NCBI GenBank assembly: GCA_019234175.1
Contig: JAFALP010000124.1
Coordinates: 1 to 6,645, forward strand
Length of the DNA: 6,645 nt
Direction of reading: 5' to 3'
DNA from: Actinomycetota bacterium
Lineage (GTDB): Bacteria > Actinomycetota > Thermoleophilia > Gaiellales > Gaiellaceae
Shown: piece by piece, positions 1-6,645 of the stretch
Layout of the letters: each line of letters begins with the position of its first letter
Numbering within the stretch: position 1 is the first letter of the stretch
Notes under the pieces: generated by a model
Databases searched by the model: none
The model's input: the letters and a program-made list of their open reading frames with translations, nothing else
Told to the model about the DNA's origin: nothing
Translations under genes and position numbers: made by a program

Positions 1-171
1 AACGCGACCGGCAACATCGCGACCGAGGATCTCGTCTATCTCCTCGACGGCGAGGGGATCGAAACCGGCGTCGACCTCGACGTGCTCATCGGGGTCTCCC
101 TCTGGCTCGAAGGCGTGCTCGGCCGCCGCCTGGAGGGATACCTCTACCGCGCCGGCGGCGGGAACGGATAG
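1..171 (+). CDS. HMG-CoA lyase family protein, C-terminal part (5' end outside window)
   Basis: Frame 1 is open from the first base to TAG at 169-171 and gives 56 residues. The segment ATGNIATEDLVYLL followed by GIETGVDLDVL is the C-terminal signature of 3-hydroxy-3-methylglutaryl-CoA lyases and close relatives, TIM-barrel enzymes that cleave HMG-CoA to acetyl-CoA and acetoacetate with a divalent metal. Asn5 of this fragment matches the metal-binding Asn of the family (Asn275 in the human enzyme). The catalytic Cys and His residues lie upstream of the window and cannot be checked. The protein ends LGRRLEGYLYRAGGGNG, a usual short tail. Some family members instead cleave citramalyl-CoA to pyruvate and acetyl-CoA, so the substrate is open. 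The gene runs tail to tail into the CoA-transferase gene with 28 shared bases. Family assignment is firm; substrate is not. Confidence 0.88.
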   Translation, partial: NATGNIATEDLVYLLDGEGIETGVDLDVLIGVSLWLEGVLGRRLEGYLYRAGGGNG

Positions 172-1181
172 CGGGGCCGCTCGCCGTCGACCCGCAGCGG
201 CGGGAGCACGGCGAGGCCGGGCCCGAGCTGCTCGAGGATGCCGAGCGCGAGTGCGTGCTCGTCCGCCATCGCCTCCGGCACCGTCCGCACGCGCGCGGCC
301 GGCACGCCTGCGTCGACGAGCAGCGCCTCCCACTCCTCCGTCGGCCGCGCCGAGAGCGCCTGCTCGATCGTCTCGCGCAGCGCCTCGCGGTTCCGCACGC
401 GGTCGGGATTCGTCCGAAAGCGCGCGTCGTCCTCGAGCCCGAGCACACCGAGCAGTCGTCCCCACAGCGCGTCGCTTCCCGCAGCGATCATCAGGTCGCC
501 GCCGAACACCTCGTACGGCGCGATCAGCGGGAACGCGGTGCCGTGTCGGCCGGGCGTGGAGCCGTCGGCTGCGACGCCGGCGATGTGCCCGGCGAGGAGC
601 GCGAGCGCGGTCTCGTGCAGCGACACGCCGATCGTCGCACCGCCGCCGCGCAGGAGCGCCGCCAGGACGCCGATCGCCGCCCACTGTCCCGTCGCGAAGT
701 CGACGAGCGACACGCCGACGCGGACCGGCGGTCCGTCGGCCTCGCCGGTGACGCTCATGATCCCGGCCGCGGCCTGGACGAGCGGGTCGTATCCGGGCCG
801 CCCCGCATACGCGCCGACGGAGACGTGCACGAGCGACGGCTTGCGCGCGCGCAGCGTCGCGGCGTCGAGCCCGTGCCGCTCGGCGAGACCGGGACGAAGG
901 CTCTGAACGAAGACGTCGGCACCGTCCACGAGCTCGAGCATCCGCTCGTGCTCGCTCGCGAGGTCGACGACGACCGAGCGCTTGCCCGCATTGGCTGCGA
1001 ACCAGAGGGCGCCGTCGGCGCCGACGAACGGCGGCCCCCAGGCGCGCGCGTGGTCGCCCTCGGGCGGCTCGACCTTCACGACGTCGGCGCCGAGCGCGGC
1101 GAGCAACTGCGTGCAATACGGCCCCGCGAGCGATGCGGTGACGTCGACGACCTGCTTGCCCTCGAGCGGCCGGAACGTCAT
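144..1181 (-). CDS. CaiB/BaiF family III CoA-transferase
   Basis: This 345-residue protein moves coenzyme A between an acyl-CoA donor and a carboxylic acid acceptor in the cytoplasm. Family III marks are the N-terminal LEGKQVVDVTASLAGPYCTQ (residues 6-25), LGADVVKVEPPEGDHAR (30-46), YDPLVQAAAGIMSVTG (131-146) and SLVDFATGQ with Asp161, which matches the catalytic Asp that forms the acyl-anhydride in formyl-CoA transferase. I chose ATG at 1181 because it overlaps the TGA of the upstream GNAT gene as ATGA and gives a normal N-terminus. An in-frame ATG at 1193 would add only MGAP. The protein is shorter than the usual 380-410 residues: it stops soon after the PPLR segment and lacks the GEHT-type C-terminal tail many relatives have, its stop lying inside the converging lyase gene. 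Third gene of a minus-strand operon with MaoC and GNAT. Acceptor unknown; a C5 dicarboxylate is one possibility. Confidence 0.93.
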   Translation of the reverse strand: MTFRPLEGKQVVDVTASLAGPYCTQLLAALGADVVKVEPPEGDHARAWGPPFVGADGALWFAANAGKRSVVVDLASEHERMLELVDGADVFVQSLRPGLAERHGLDAATLRARKPSLVHVSVGAYAGRPGYDPLVQAAAGIMSVTGEADGPPVRVGVSLVDFATGQWAAIGVLAALLRGGGATIGVSLHETALALLAGHIAGVAADGSTPGRHGTAFPLIAPYEVFGGDLMIAAGSDALWGRLLGVLGLEDDARFRTNPDRVRNREALRETIEQALSARPTEEWEALLVDAGVPAARVRTVPEAMADEHALALGILEQLGPGLAVLPPLRVDGERPRYPFPPPAR

Positions 1182-1672
1182 GGGTGCACCCATACGTCCG
1201 CCGGGCCTGCCGGCATCTCCACCTTCTTCTCGATCCGTGCGCCGAGCTTCTCCGCCACGCGCTGCGACCGCACATTCGCCGGATGGATGAGGGAGACGAT
1301 GCGTTCGCGGTCGATCCACTCGCGCGCGGCCGCCGCCGCTTCCGTCGCATAGCCGCGGCCCCAGTACGGGCTCAGGATCGCCCAGCCCAGCTCGGTCTCG
1401 GCATGCGCGCCGGCGAGGTCGTACGTCGACGTCTCCCACGTGCCGGCATCCCAGACGAGAAAGCCGACGCGGCCGATCAACGTGCCGTCGAGCTCCACGA
1501 TGAACTGCCCGACCCCGTTCGCGTCCCAGCGCCGGATCCAGCGCTCGATCACGTCGCGCGGCTACTCGTTCGCTCCGCCGATCCATTCCTGCACGCCTTC
1601 GTCGGCGACGAACTCGGTGAGGTCGTCGTCGATCCGCGGCCGACGGAGAAACAGGCGCTCAGTCTCGATCAA
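1178..1672 (-). pseudogene. GNAT (RimJ/RimL-type) N-acetyltransferase interrupted by an in-frame TAG
   Basis: Read from TTG at 1672, the frame gives a 164-residue GNAT protein of normal family length except that codon 37 (1564-1562) is TAG. Before the stop it reads [20 protein letters not shown] (residues 2-21), the typical first strand of RimJ/RimL-like enzymes; EWIGGANE ends at residue 36. After the stop PRDVIERWIRRW continues in the same frame. Motif A, with the acetyl-CoA loop, is ELGWAILSPYWGRGYATEA (94-112); motif B is NVRSQRVAEKLGA (133-145). The start overlaps the MaoC stop by 14 bases and the TGA overlaps the CoA-transferase ATG. A GTG at 1552 could restart translation, but it has no clear ribosome binding site and would yield 124 residues lacking the first strand and helix. 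The gene is therefore a very recent pseudogene, an assembly error, or read through at low level. Target unknown; such enzymes acetylate protein N-termini or small amines. Confidence 0.82.
1180..1193 (-). promoter_or_regulatory. 14-base perfect palindrome over the CoA-transferase start
   Basis: ATGGGTGCACCCAT equals its own reverse complement. On the minus strand it covers the last codons of the GNAT gene (WVHP and part of its TGA) and carries two in-frame ATG codons 12 bases apart, at 1193 and 1181. In mRNA it can fold as AUGGG-UGCA-CCCAU, a 5-bp stem with a 4-base loop that would tie up the start codon at 1181. I infer that translation of this start may depend on ribosomes arriving from the GNAT gene. 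It could equally be chance created by coding constraints. Confidence 0.3.
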
Positions 1673-2102
1673 GTGGGACCATGATCGTGCGCACGAACTC
1701 GATGACGATCTCGTCGTGCTGGTTCAGGCCGCGCGTGCGCACGGTGACGATCCCCTTCCCGGGGCGGGACTCCGACTCTCGCTTCTCCAGCACCTCGGTC
1801 TCGGCGCGGATGGTGTCGCCCGCGAAGACGGGGGCGGGCAGCCGCACCTCGCGCCAGCCGAGGTTGACGGCACGCTCGGAGACGTCGGTGACCGAGAGGC
1901 CGGTGACGAGCGCCAGCGTGAACGTCGAGTCGACGAGCGGCCGTCCCCACTCGGTGCCGGCGGCGTACTCCGCGTCGAAGTGGATCGGGTTGGTGTTCAG
2001 CGTCAGCAGCGTGAACCAGACGTTGTCCGCGTCGAGTACGGTCCTCCCGAAGCGGCTGCGATAGACATCGCCGACCGCGAGCTCGTCGTAGGAGCGGGCC
2101 AT
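1659..2102 (-). CDS. MaoC-like (hotdog fold) acyl-CoA hydratase/dehydratase
   Basis: This 147-residue single-domain hotdog protein resembles actinobacterial MaoC proteins that hydrate enoyl-CoA esters. Core motifs are [23 protein letters not shown] (32-54), with His41 in the place of the catalytic His of R-specific enoyl-CoA hydratases, then [15 protein letters not shown] (91-105), [15 protein letters not shown] (107-121) and a final FVRTIMVP (136-143). The usual hydratase-2 motif is D-x-N-P-x-H; here the first Asp is Asn36, so the catalytic pair is not canonical. The PVF-GDT and RES-SR-G-G patterns remind me of MaoC proteins beside leucine or C5-dicarboxylate genes, such as mycobacterial Rv2499c and itaconyl- or mesaconyl-CoA hydratases; this is from memory. 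It is the first gene of the operon, followed by GNAT and CoA-transferase. ATG 2102 gives a complete N-terminus; no convincing Shine-Dalgarno lies upstream, so a leaderless message is possible. Confidence 0.9.
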   Translation of the reverse strand: MARSYDELAVGDVYRSRFGRTVLDADNVWFTLLTLNTNPIHFDAEYAAGTEWGRPLVDSTFTLALVTGLSVTDVSERAVNLGWREVRLPAPVFAGDTIRAETEVLEKRESESRPGKGIVTVRTRGLNQHDEIVIEFVRTIMVPLDRD

Positions 2103-2110
2103 TGGCTTCG

Positions 2111-2115
2111 ATCAT

Positions 2116-2116
<1 letters not shown>
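2111..2116 (-). promoter_or_regulatory. possible -10 box for the MaoC operon
   Basis: On the minus strand the hexamer reads TATGAT, one base from the TATAAT consensus, in one of the few AT-rich spots of the window. Eight bases separate it from the MaoC ATG at 2102, so transcription would begin at or next to the start codon and give a leaderless mRNA. No good -35 box is visible at 16-19 bases (the best match is about 3 of 6). The hexamer overlaps the 8-base palindrome TCATATGA at 2112-2119, which includes the start codon of the opposite gene. Evidence is limited to this match and spacing. Confidence 0.3.
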
Positions 2117-3987
<1,871 letters not shown>

Positions 3988-3990
3988 CAG

Positions 3991-4632
3991 GTGCGCCGTG
4001 CCGTCGCTCTCGTCGTCCTGCTCGCCGCGGGGCTCCTCCCGGCGGGCGCGCTCGCGACCGCCCGCCCGGTCACCGCGCACGACCGCGCGCTGCTCGCAAA
4101 GCCCGCGACGGCCGAGGAGAAGGTGGCCGAGGCGGTCGCGGAGCGGCTGACCGGGCACTCGAACGTCTCCGTCCGCTGCGGCGACATGGGCATCTCCAAC
4201 CCGAACGTGCTCGGCGTGACGCCGATCGCGAACGGGCACGCGTTCGACTACTTCCTCATGCGGCCGCAGGAGTGCACGTATCTCACGTGGTTCCACGAGT
4301 CCCCCGCGCGCTGGGACCCGCGCACGTGTGCGCCGTCCGACTGCGGCAACGTCGTCAACATCGTCTGGGCGCTGCAGACCGTCGCGCACGAGTCGTACCA
4401 CCTGCTCGGCTACACGAACGAGGCGCAGGTCGACTGCTACGGCATGCAGTCGATCTGGTTCGTCGCGTCGCGCCTCGGCGCCTCGGTCGCGGAAGCGCAG
4501 GCGCTCGCCTCGTTCTTCTGGACGCGGATCTATCCGCTGCGCCGGGTGGAGACGCCGACGTACTGGTCGGCGGAGTGCCGTGACGGCGGCACGTACGACC
4601 TCCGGCCCGCATCGCACTCCTGGCCCAGCTAG
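3991..4632 (+). CDS. exported protein with HExxH motif, putative metallopeptidase
   Basis: I do not recognise a named family for this 213-residue protein. The first 22 residues look like a Sec signal peptide: Arg2-Arg3, the hydrophobic run AVALVVLLAAGLLPAGA, then ALA as a likely cleavage site before TARP. The mature part has six cysteines (63, 95, 113, 118, 149, 196), an even number that fits disulfides outside the cytoplasm. Residues 133-137 read HESYH, an HExxH zinc-binding motif, followed by LLGYTNEAQVDCYGMQ, where Glu144 or Asp148 could be a third ligand; ImmA/IrrE-like peptidases have a broadly similar H-E-x-x-H then E...D helix. I infer a small zinc peptidase or a degenerate relative. 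GTG 3991 lies 3 bases after the upstream TGA without a Shine-Dalgarno, suggesting coupled translation. Its TAG overlaps the stop of the converging FAD gene. Coding is very likely; function is a hypothesis. Confidence 0.85.
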   Translation: MRRAVALVVLLAAGLLPAGALATARPVTAHDRALLAKPATAEEKVAEAVAERLTGHSNVSVRCGDMGISNPNVLGVTPIANGHAFDYFLMRPQECTYLTWFHESPARWDPRTCAPSDCGNVVNIVWALQTVAHESYHLLGYTNEAQVDCYGMQSIWFVASRLGASVAEAQALASFFWTRIYPLRRVETPTYWSAECRDGGTYDLRPASHSWPS

Positions 4633-5690
4633 ACGACCATCGTCTCGGGGCGCGACGCTCCCGACGCGAACCGCGCGGCGTCGAATGCCGACAGGTCGAG
4701 CGTCGGCTCCTTCCCGACGACGAGCTCGGCGAGATGCTCGCCCACCGCGGGCGCCTGCTGGAACCCGTGCCCCGAGAAGCCGGTCGCATAGAGAAACCGC
4801 GACACGCCGTGGGCCTCGCCGACGAGCGCGTTCCAGTCCGGGCTGACGTCGTACCAGCCCCACCACGAGGTCTGCACCGGCAGGTCGACGAGGACGGGGA
4901 GTCTCCGCGCCGCCGCCTCCGCCGCGTCTTCCAGCTCGCGCTCGCGTCCTCCGAATGCGAGACCCGGACCCTCGCGGTGCACGTAGAACCCGCTCCCGAA
5001 GTCGATCGTCAGCGGCAGCCGCGCCGGGAGGCCGCCGTCCTCGGGCGTGAACCACATCGAGCGCGCCTCACCTTCGACCGGGAGCTCGACGCCGGCCATG
5101 GCGCCGACGTCGCGCGACCACACGCCGGCGCAGCACACGACGACCTGCGTCTCGATCCGCCCGCGCGTCGTCTCGACCGCCTCGATCCGGCCCTCGCGAA
5201 CCTCGATTCCGGTTGCGGCGCAGCTCTGACGGATGTCGGCCCTCGACTCGCGTGCGTACCACTGCACCACCGCCTCCGGCGTCGCGTACCCGTCGAGCGG
5301 GCAGAACGTCGCCCCGGCGATCCCCTCCAGTTCGAGCTGCGGCACGAGCTCGCGCACCTCGTCGAGCCCGAGCTCGGTGGACGGAACTCCGAGCGAACGC
5401 TGGAGCTCCAGCGCGCCGCGGAATGCCGCCAGATCGTCGTCCGAGTCGAGCAGGAAGAGGTAGCCGAACCGGCGCCAGGCGATCTCGTCGCCCATCGATT
5501 CGAACTCCGTCATCGACCGCAAGGCGATGCGGACGTTGAGCTCGTCCGCGAACTGCGCGCGGATGCCGCCGGCCGACTTGCTCGTCGAGCCGGACGCGAG
5601 GGCGTCGCGCTCGACGAGCACGACGTCGTTCACTCCGAGACGGCGCAGGTGGAAGGCGGTGGCGGCGCCGAGGGCGCCGCCACCGATCAC
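4629..5690 (-). CDS. DAO-family FAD-dependent oxidoreductase (sarcosine oxidase beta/glycine oxidase type)
   Basis: Read from GTG 5690 this is a 353-residue flavoprotein that would oxidise an amino acid or secondary amine, passing electrons to oxygen or a carrier. The Rossmann FAD site is IGGGALGAATAFHL at the very N-terminus, with Glu27 in VVLVERD positioned for the adenosine ribose. GSTSKSAGGIRAQF (34-47) is the usual second flavin-contact loop, VVVCCAGVWSRDV (183-195) the GxW segment, and YDVSPDWNALVGE then FLYATGFSGHGFQQAPAVGEHLAEL (280-323) the typical C-terminal flavin signature. Length is normal to slightly short. The start is odd: relatives have several residues before IGGG, and the frame upstream reads ADVVV after ACG at 5705, with no ATG, GTG or TTG before a TGA at 5777. 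True initiation may be at ACG, or an original ATG may have mutated. It follows the binding-protein gene by 16 bases, so the imported solute may be its substrate. Confidence 0.92.
   Translation of the reverse strand: MIGGGALGAATAFHLRRLGVNDVVLVERDALASGSTSKSAGGIRAQFADELNVRIALRSMTEFESMGDEIAWRRFGYLFLLDSDDDLAAFRGALELQRSLGVPSTELGLDEVRELVPQLELEGIAGATFCPLDGYATPEAVVQWYARESRADIRQSCAATGIEVREGRIEAVETTRGRIETQVVVCCAGVWSRDVGAMAGVELPVEGEARSMWFTPEDGGLPARLPLTIDFGSGFYVHREGPGLAFGGRERELEDAAEAAARRLPVLVDLPVQTSWWGWYDVSPDWNALVGEAHGVSRFLYATGFSGHGFQQAPAVGEHLAELVVGKEPTLDLSAFDAARFASGASRPETMVV
4631..4645. terminator. small inverted repeat at the convergent gene ends
   Basis: AGACGA-CCA-TCGTCT forms a perfect 6-bp stem with a 3-base loop. 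It begins inside the TAG of the HExxH gene and lies in the last codons of the FAD oxidoreductase gene. Its position fits a terminator for the + strand message, but no T-run follows, so it is not a classical intrinsic terminator and may be chance. Confidence 0.2.
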
Positions 5691-5698
5691 GACGACGT

Positions 5699-5716
5699 CG
5701 GCCGTGCTAGTGGCCG
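5699..5716 (-). promoter_or_regulatory. GC-rich stem-loop between binding-protein and oxidoreductase genes
   Basis: On the minus strand CGGCC-ACTAGCAC-GGCCG gives a 5-bp all-GC stem with an 8-base loop. The loop holds the TAG of the binding-protein gene and the ACG that sits where the FAD protein would naturally start. Intercistronic hairpins after binding-protein genes often protect the upstream message and lower expression of the next gene; that role here is inferred from position only. Confidence 0.25.
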
Positions 5717-6645
5717 CTGGTCTCCAGCTTGCCGATCGGGTGCATGTCGCCGGCCCCGCCGCCGCTCCACTGCGTCAGGACGAGCTGCTCGATCGGGAAC
5801 CCGTCGCTCGCCGAGGTCTTGATCGTGATCCCCGGATAGACGAACGGGTCCTTCGACGTGTTCATGTTGCGGAGTGAGGCCATGAGGCTTGCCCGCGTCG
5901 GGTTCTGGCCCGCGTTCTGGAGCGCATAGACGAAGTTCCACGCGACCGCGAGGCCGTAGACGAGGTTCGAGTCGCCGAGGTCCCAGTCGGAGAGCAGAGG
6001 CGGCGCGTACGTGCTGATGATCTGCCGTCCGAGCTTCATCCCCGCGAGGCCCGACTGCGTGTCGGGAGCCTCGAGGTACGAGGACGAGATGACGCCGTTG
6101 AGGTTCGCGCCGGCCTGCGCGGCCGCGAGCAGGAAGGGCCGGATGTTCGAGACGTTCGCGAGGAACGTCGTCGGGCTCCAGCCGATCTTCGTCGCGGTCA
6201 CGAGCGAGGCGATCGCCTGCCCGGGGGTGGCGACGATGAACAGCGTGTCCGCGCCCTTCGCTTTCAGGGCGAGGATCTGCTGCGTCACCACCGTGTCGGT
6301 CGCGTTGAAGCCTTCCTTGTCGACGATGAGGCTCTTCTTCGCCCCGAGGCCCTGCACGAGCCCGGCGATGTAGTTCGCCCCGAACGCGTCATTCTGGTAG
6401 ATGATCCCGATCTTCGCGTTCGGCATGTTCGCGGCGATGTACTTGCCGTACAGCCGGCCCTCGCCGATGTAGTCGGGCTGCCAGCCGATCGTGTACGGCT
6501 TCGGCGAGCCCTGGCACGCCTTGTGCACGCAGTTGCCCCAGTAGGAGTCACCCGTCGCGAGGAAGACCTGCGGCACCTTGTGCGAGTTCGCGTAGCCCCA
6601 CGTGGCGAGGCCGGGCGCCGTCCCGAGGTCGCCCACGAGCGCGAA
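5707..6645 (-). CDS. branched-chain amino acid-type ABC transporter substrate-binding protein, N-terminus outside window
   Basis: The minus frame is open from the window edge to TAG at 5707 and gives 312 residues of a LivK/Peripla_BP_6-type solute-binding protein. It begins FALVGDLGTAPGLA, matching the first ligand loop of the family, then VPQVFLATGDSYWG (about 25-38), AKIGIIYQNDAFGANYIAGL (about 77-96), GADTLFIVATPGQAIASLV (about 131-149) and GWSPTTFLANVSN (about 155-167). Two cysteines in WGNCVHKACQG could form a disulfide in the exported protein. Roughly the first 100 residues, including any lipoprotein signal, lie beyond the window. Such proteins capture amino acids, urea, amides or aromatic acids outside the membrane and deliver them to a LivHMGF-type permease, none of which is visible here. 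The following FAD oxidoreductase gene points to an amine or amino acid ligand, but sequence alone does not fix it. Confidence 0.93.
   Translation of the reverse strand, partial: FALVGDLGTAPGLATWGYANSHKVPQVFLATGDSYWGNCVHKACQGSPKPYTIGWQPDYIGEGRLYGKYIAANMPNAKIGIIYQNDAFGANYIAGLVQGLGAKKSLIVDKEGFNATDTVVTQQILALKAKGADTLFIVATPGQAIASLVTATKIGWSPTTFLANVSNIRPFLLAAAQAGANLNGVISSSYLEAPDTQSGLAGMKLGRQIISTYAPPLLSDWDLGDSNLVYGLAVAWNFVYALQNAGQNPTRASLMASLRNMNTSKDPFVYPGITIKTSASDGFPIEQLVLTQWSGGGAGDMHPIGKLETSGH

Noticed and set aside
170..181. AGCGGGGCCGCT just after the lyase stop as a terminator hairpin
   Set aside because: The stem would be only 4-5 bp with a 2-4 base loop, no T-run follows, and it lies inside the coding part of the converging gene.
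255..1352. A 365-codon + strand frame opposite the CoA-transferase and GNAT genes
   Set aside because: Shadow of the minus-strand genes; composition is Arg/Ala/Asp/Val-rich and has no recognisable domain.
1562..1564. TAG decoded as an amino acid (amber reassignment or pyrrolysine)
   Set aside because: TAG ends five other genes in this window at sensible family boundaries (at 171, 144, 4632, 4629 and 5707), so it acts as a normal stop here. No recoding gene is visible.
1182..1586. Extension of the CoA-transferase frame upstream to 1586, adding about 130 residues
   Set aside because: The added residues are Arg-rich and resemble nothing, and they lie over the GNAT gene in another frame. The family N-terminus begins at ATG 1181, which overlaps the GNAT stop.

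Overview
This 6.6-kb window is chromosomal DNA from a high-GC bacterium. By eye it is around 70% G+C, with G or C at most third codon positions and GTG and TTG starts alongside ATG. The acyl-CoA enzymes, a Leu/Ile/Val-type binding protein and an actinobacterial-looking HExxH secreted protein suggest an actinobacterium, perhaps class Thermoleophilia (Gaiella or Solirubrobacter relatives). That placement is inference from gene character, not a phylogenetic result. I see no mobile element, CRISPR array, tRNA, rRNA or tandem repeat. Coding is extremely tight: the real gaps between genes are about 13, 3 and 16 bases, and no stretch near 300 bases lacks a gene.

Left block (1-2102), acyl-CoA metabolism. 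The + strand carries the last 56 codons of an HMG-CoA-lyase-family enzyme. Converging on it, and overlapping it by 28 bases, is a minus-strand operon read from 2102 down to 144: a single-domain MaoC hydratase, a GNAT acetyltransferase, then a family III (CaiB/BaiF) CoA-transferase. The three genes overlap each other (14 bases, then 4 bases as ATGA). The GNAT gene is broken by one in-frame TAG at codon 37, while its reading frame and motifs are otherwise intact. CoA-transferase, hydratase and HMG-CoA-lyase-like enzyme together would suit breakdown of a branched dicarboxylic acid or of leucine through activation, hydration and cleavage of CoA esters.

Middle block (2116-4632), + strand. A thioredoxin-fold/glycosidase-like protein of the YyaL/SPATA20 family (DUF255) starts 13 bases from the MaoC start in the opposite direction. 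It is followed after 3 bases by a small exported protein with an HExxH motif and six cysteines, a possible uncharacterised secreted metallopeptidase.

Right block (4629-6645), minus strand. A branched-chain-amino-acid-type ABC transporter binding protein, whose N-terminus lies outside the window, is followed after 16 bases by a DAO-family FAD oxidoreductase. This is probably an uptake-plus-oxidation pair for an amino acid or amine. The oxidoreductase and the HExxH gene converge so tightly that their TAG stop codons share the palindrome CTAG.

The points most worth a second look are the amber-interrupted GNAT gene, the CoA-ester gene set with its atypical MaoC active-site motif, the HExxH exported protein, a 14-base palindrome over the CoA-transferase start, and the missing standard start codon at the natural beginning of the FAD protein.
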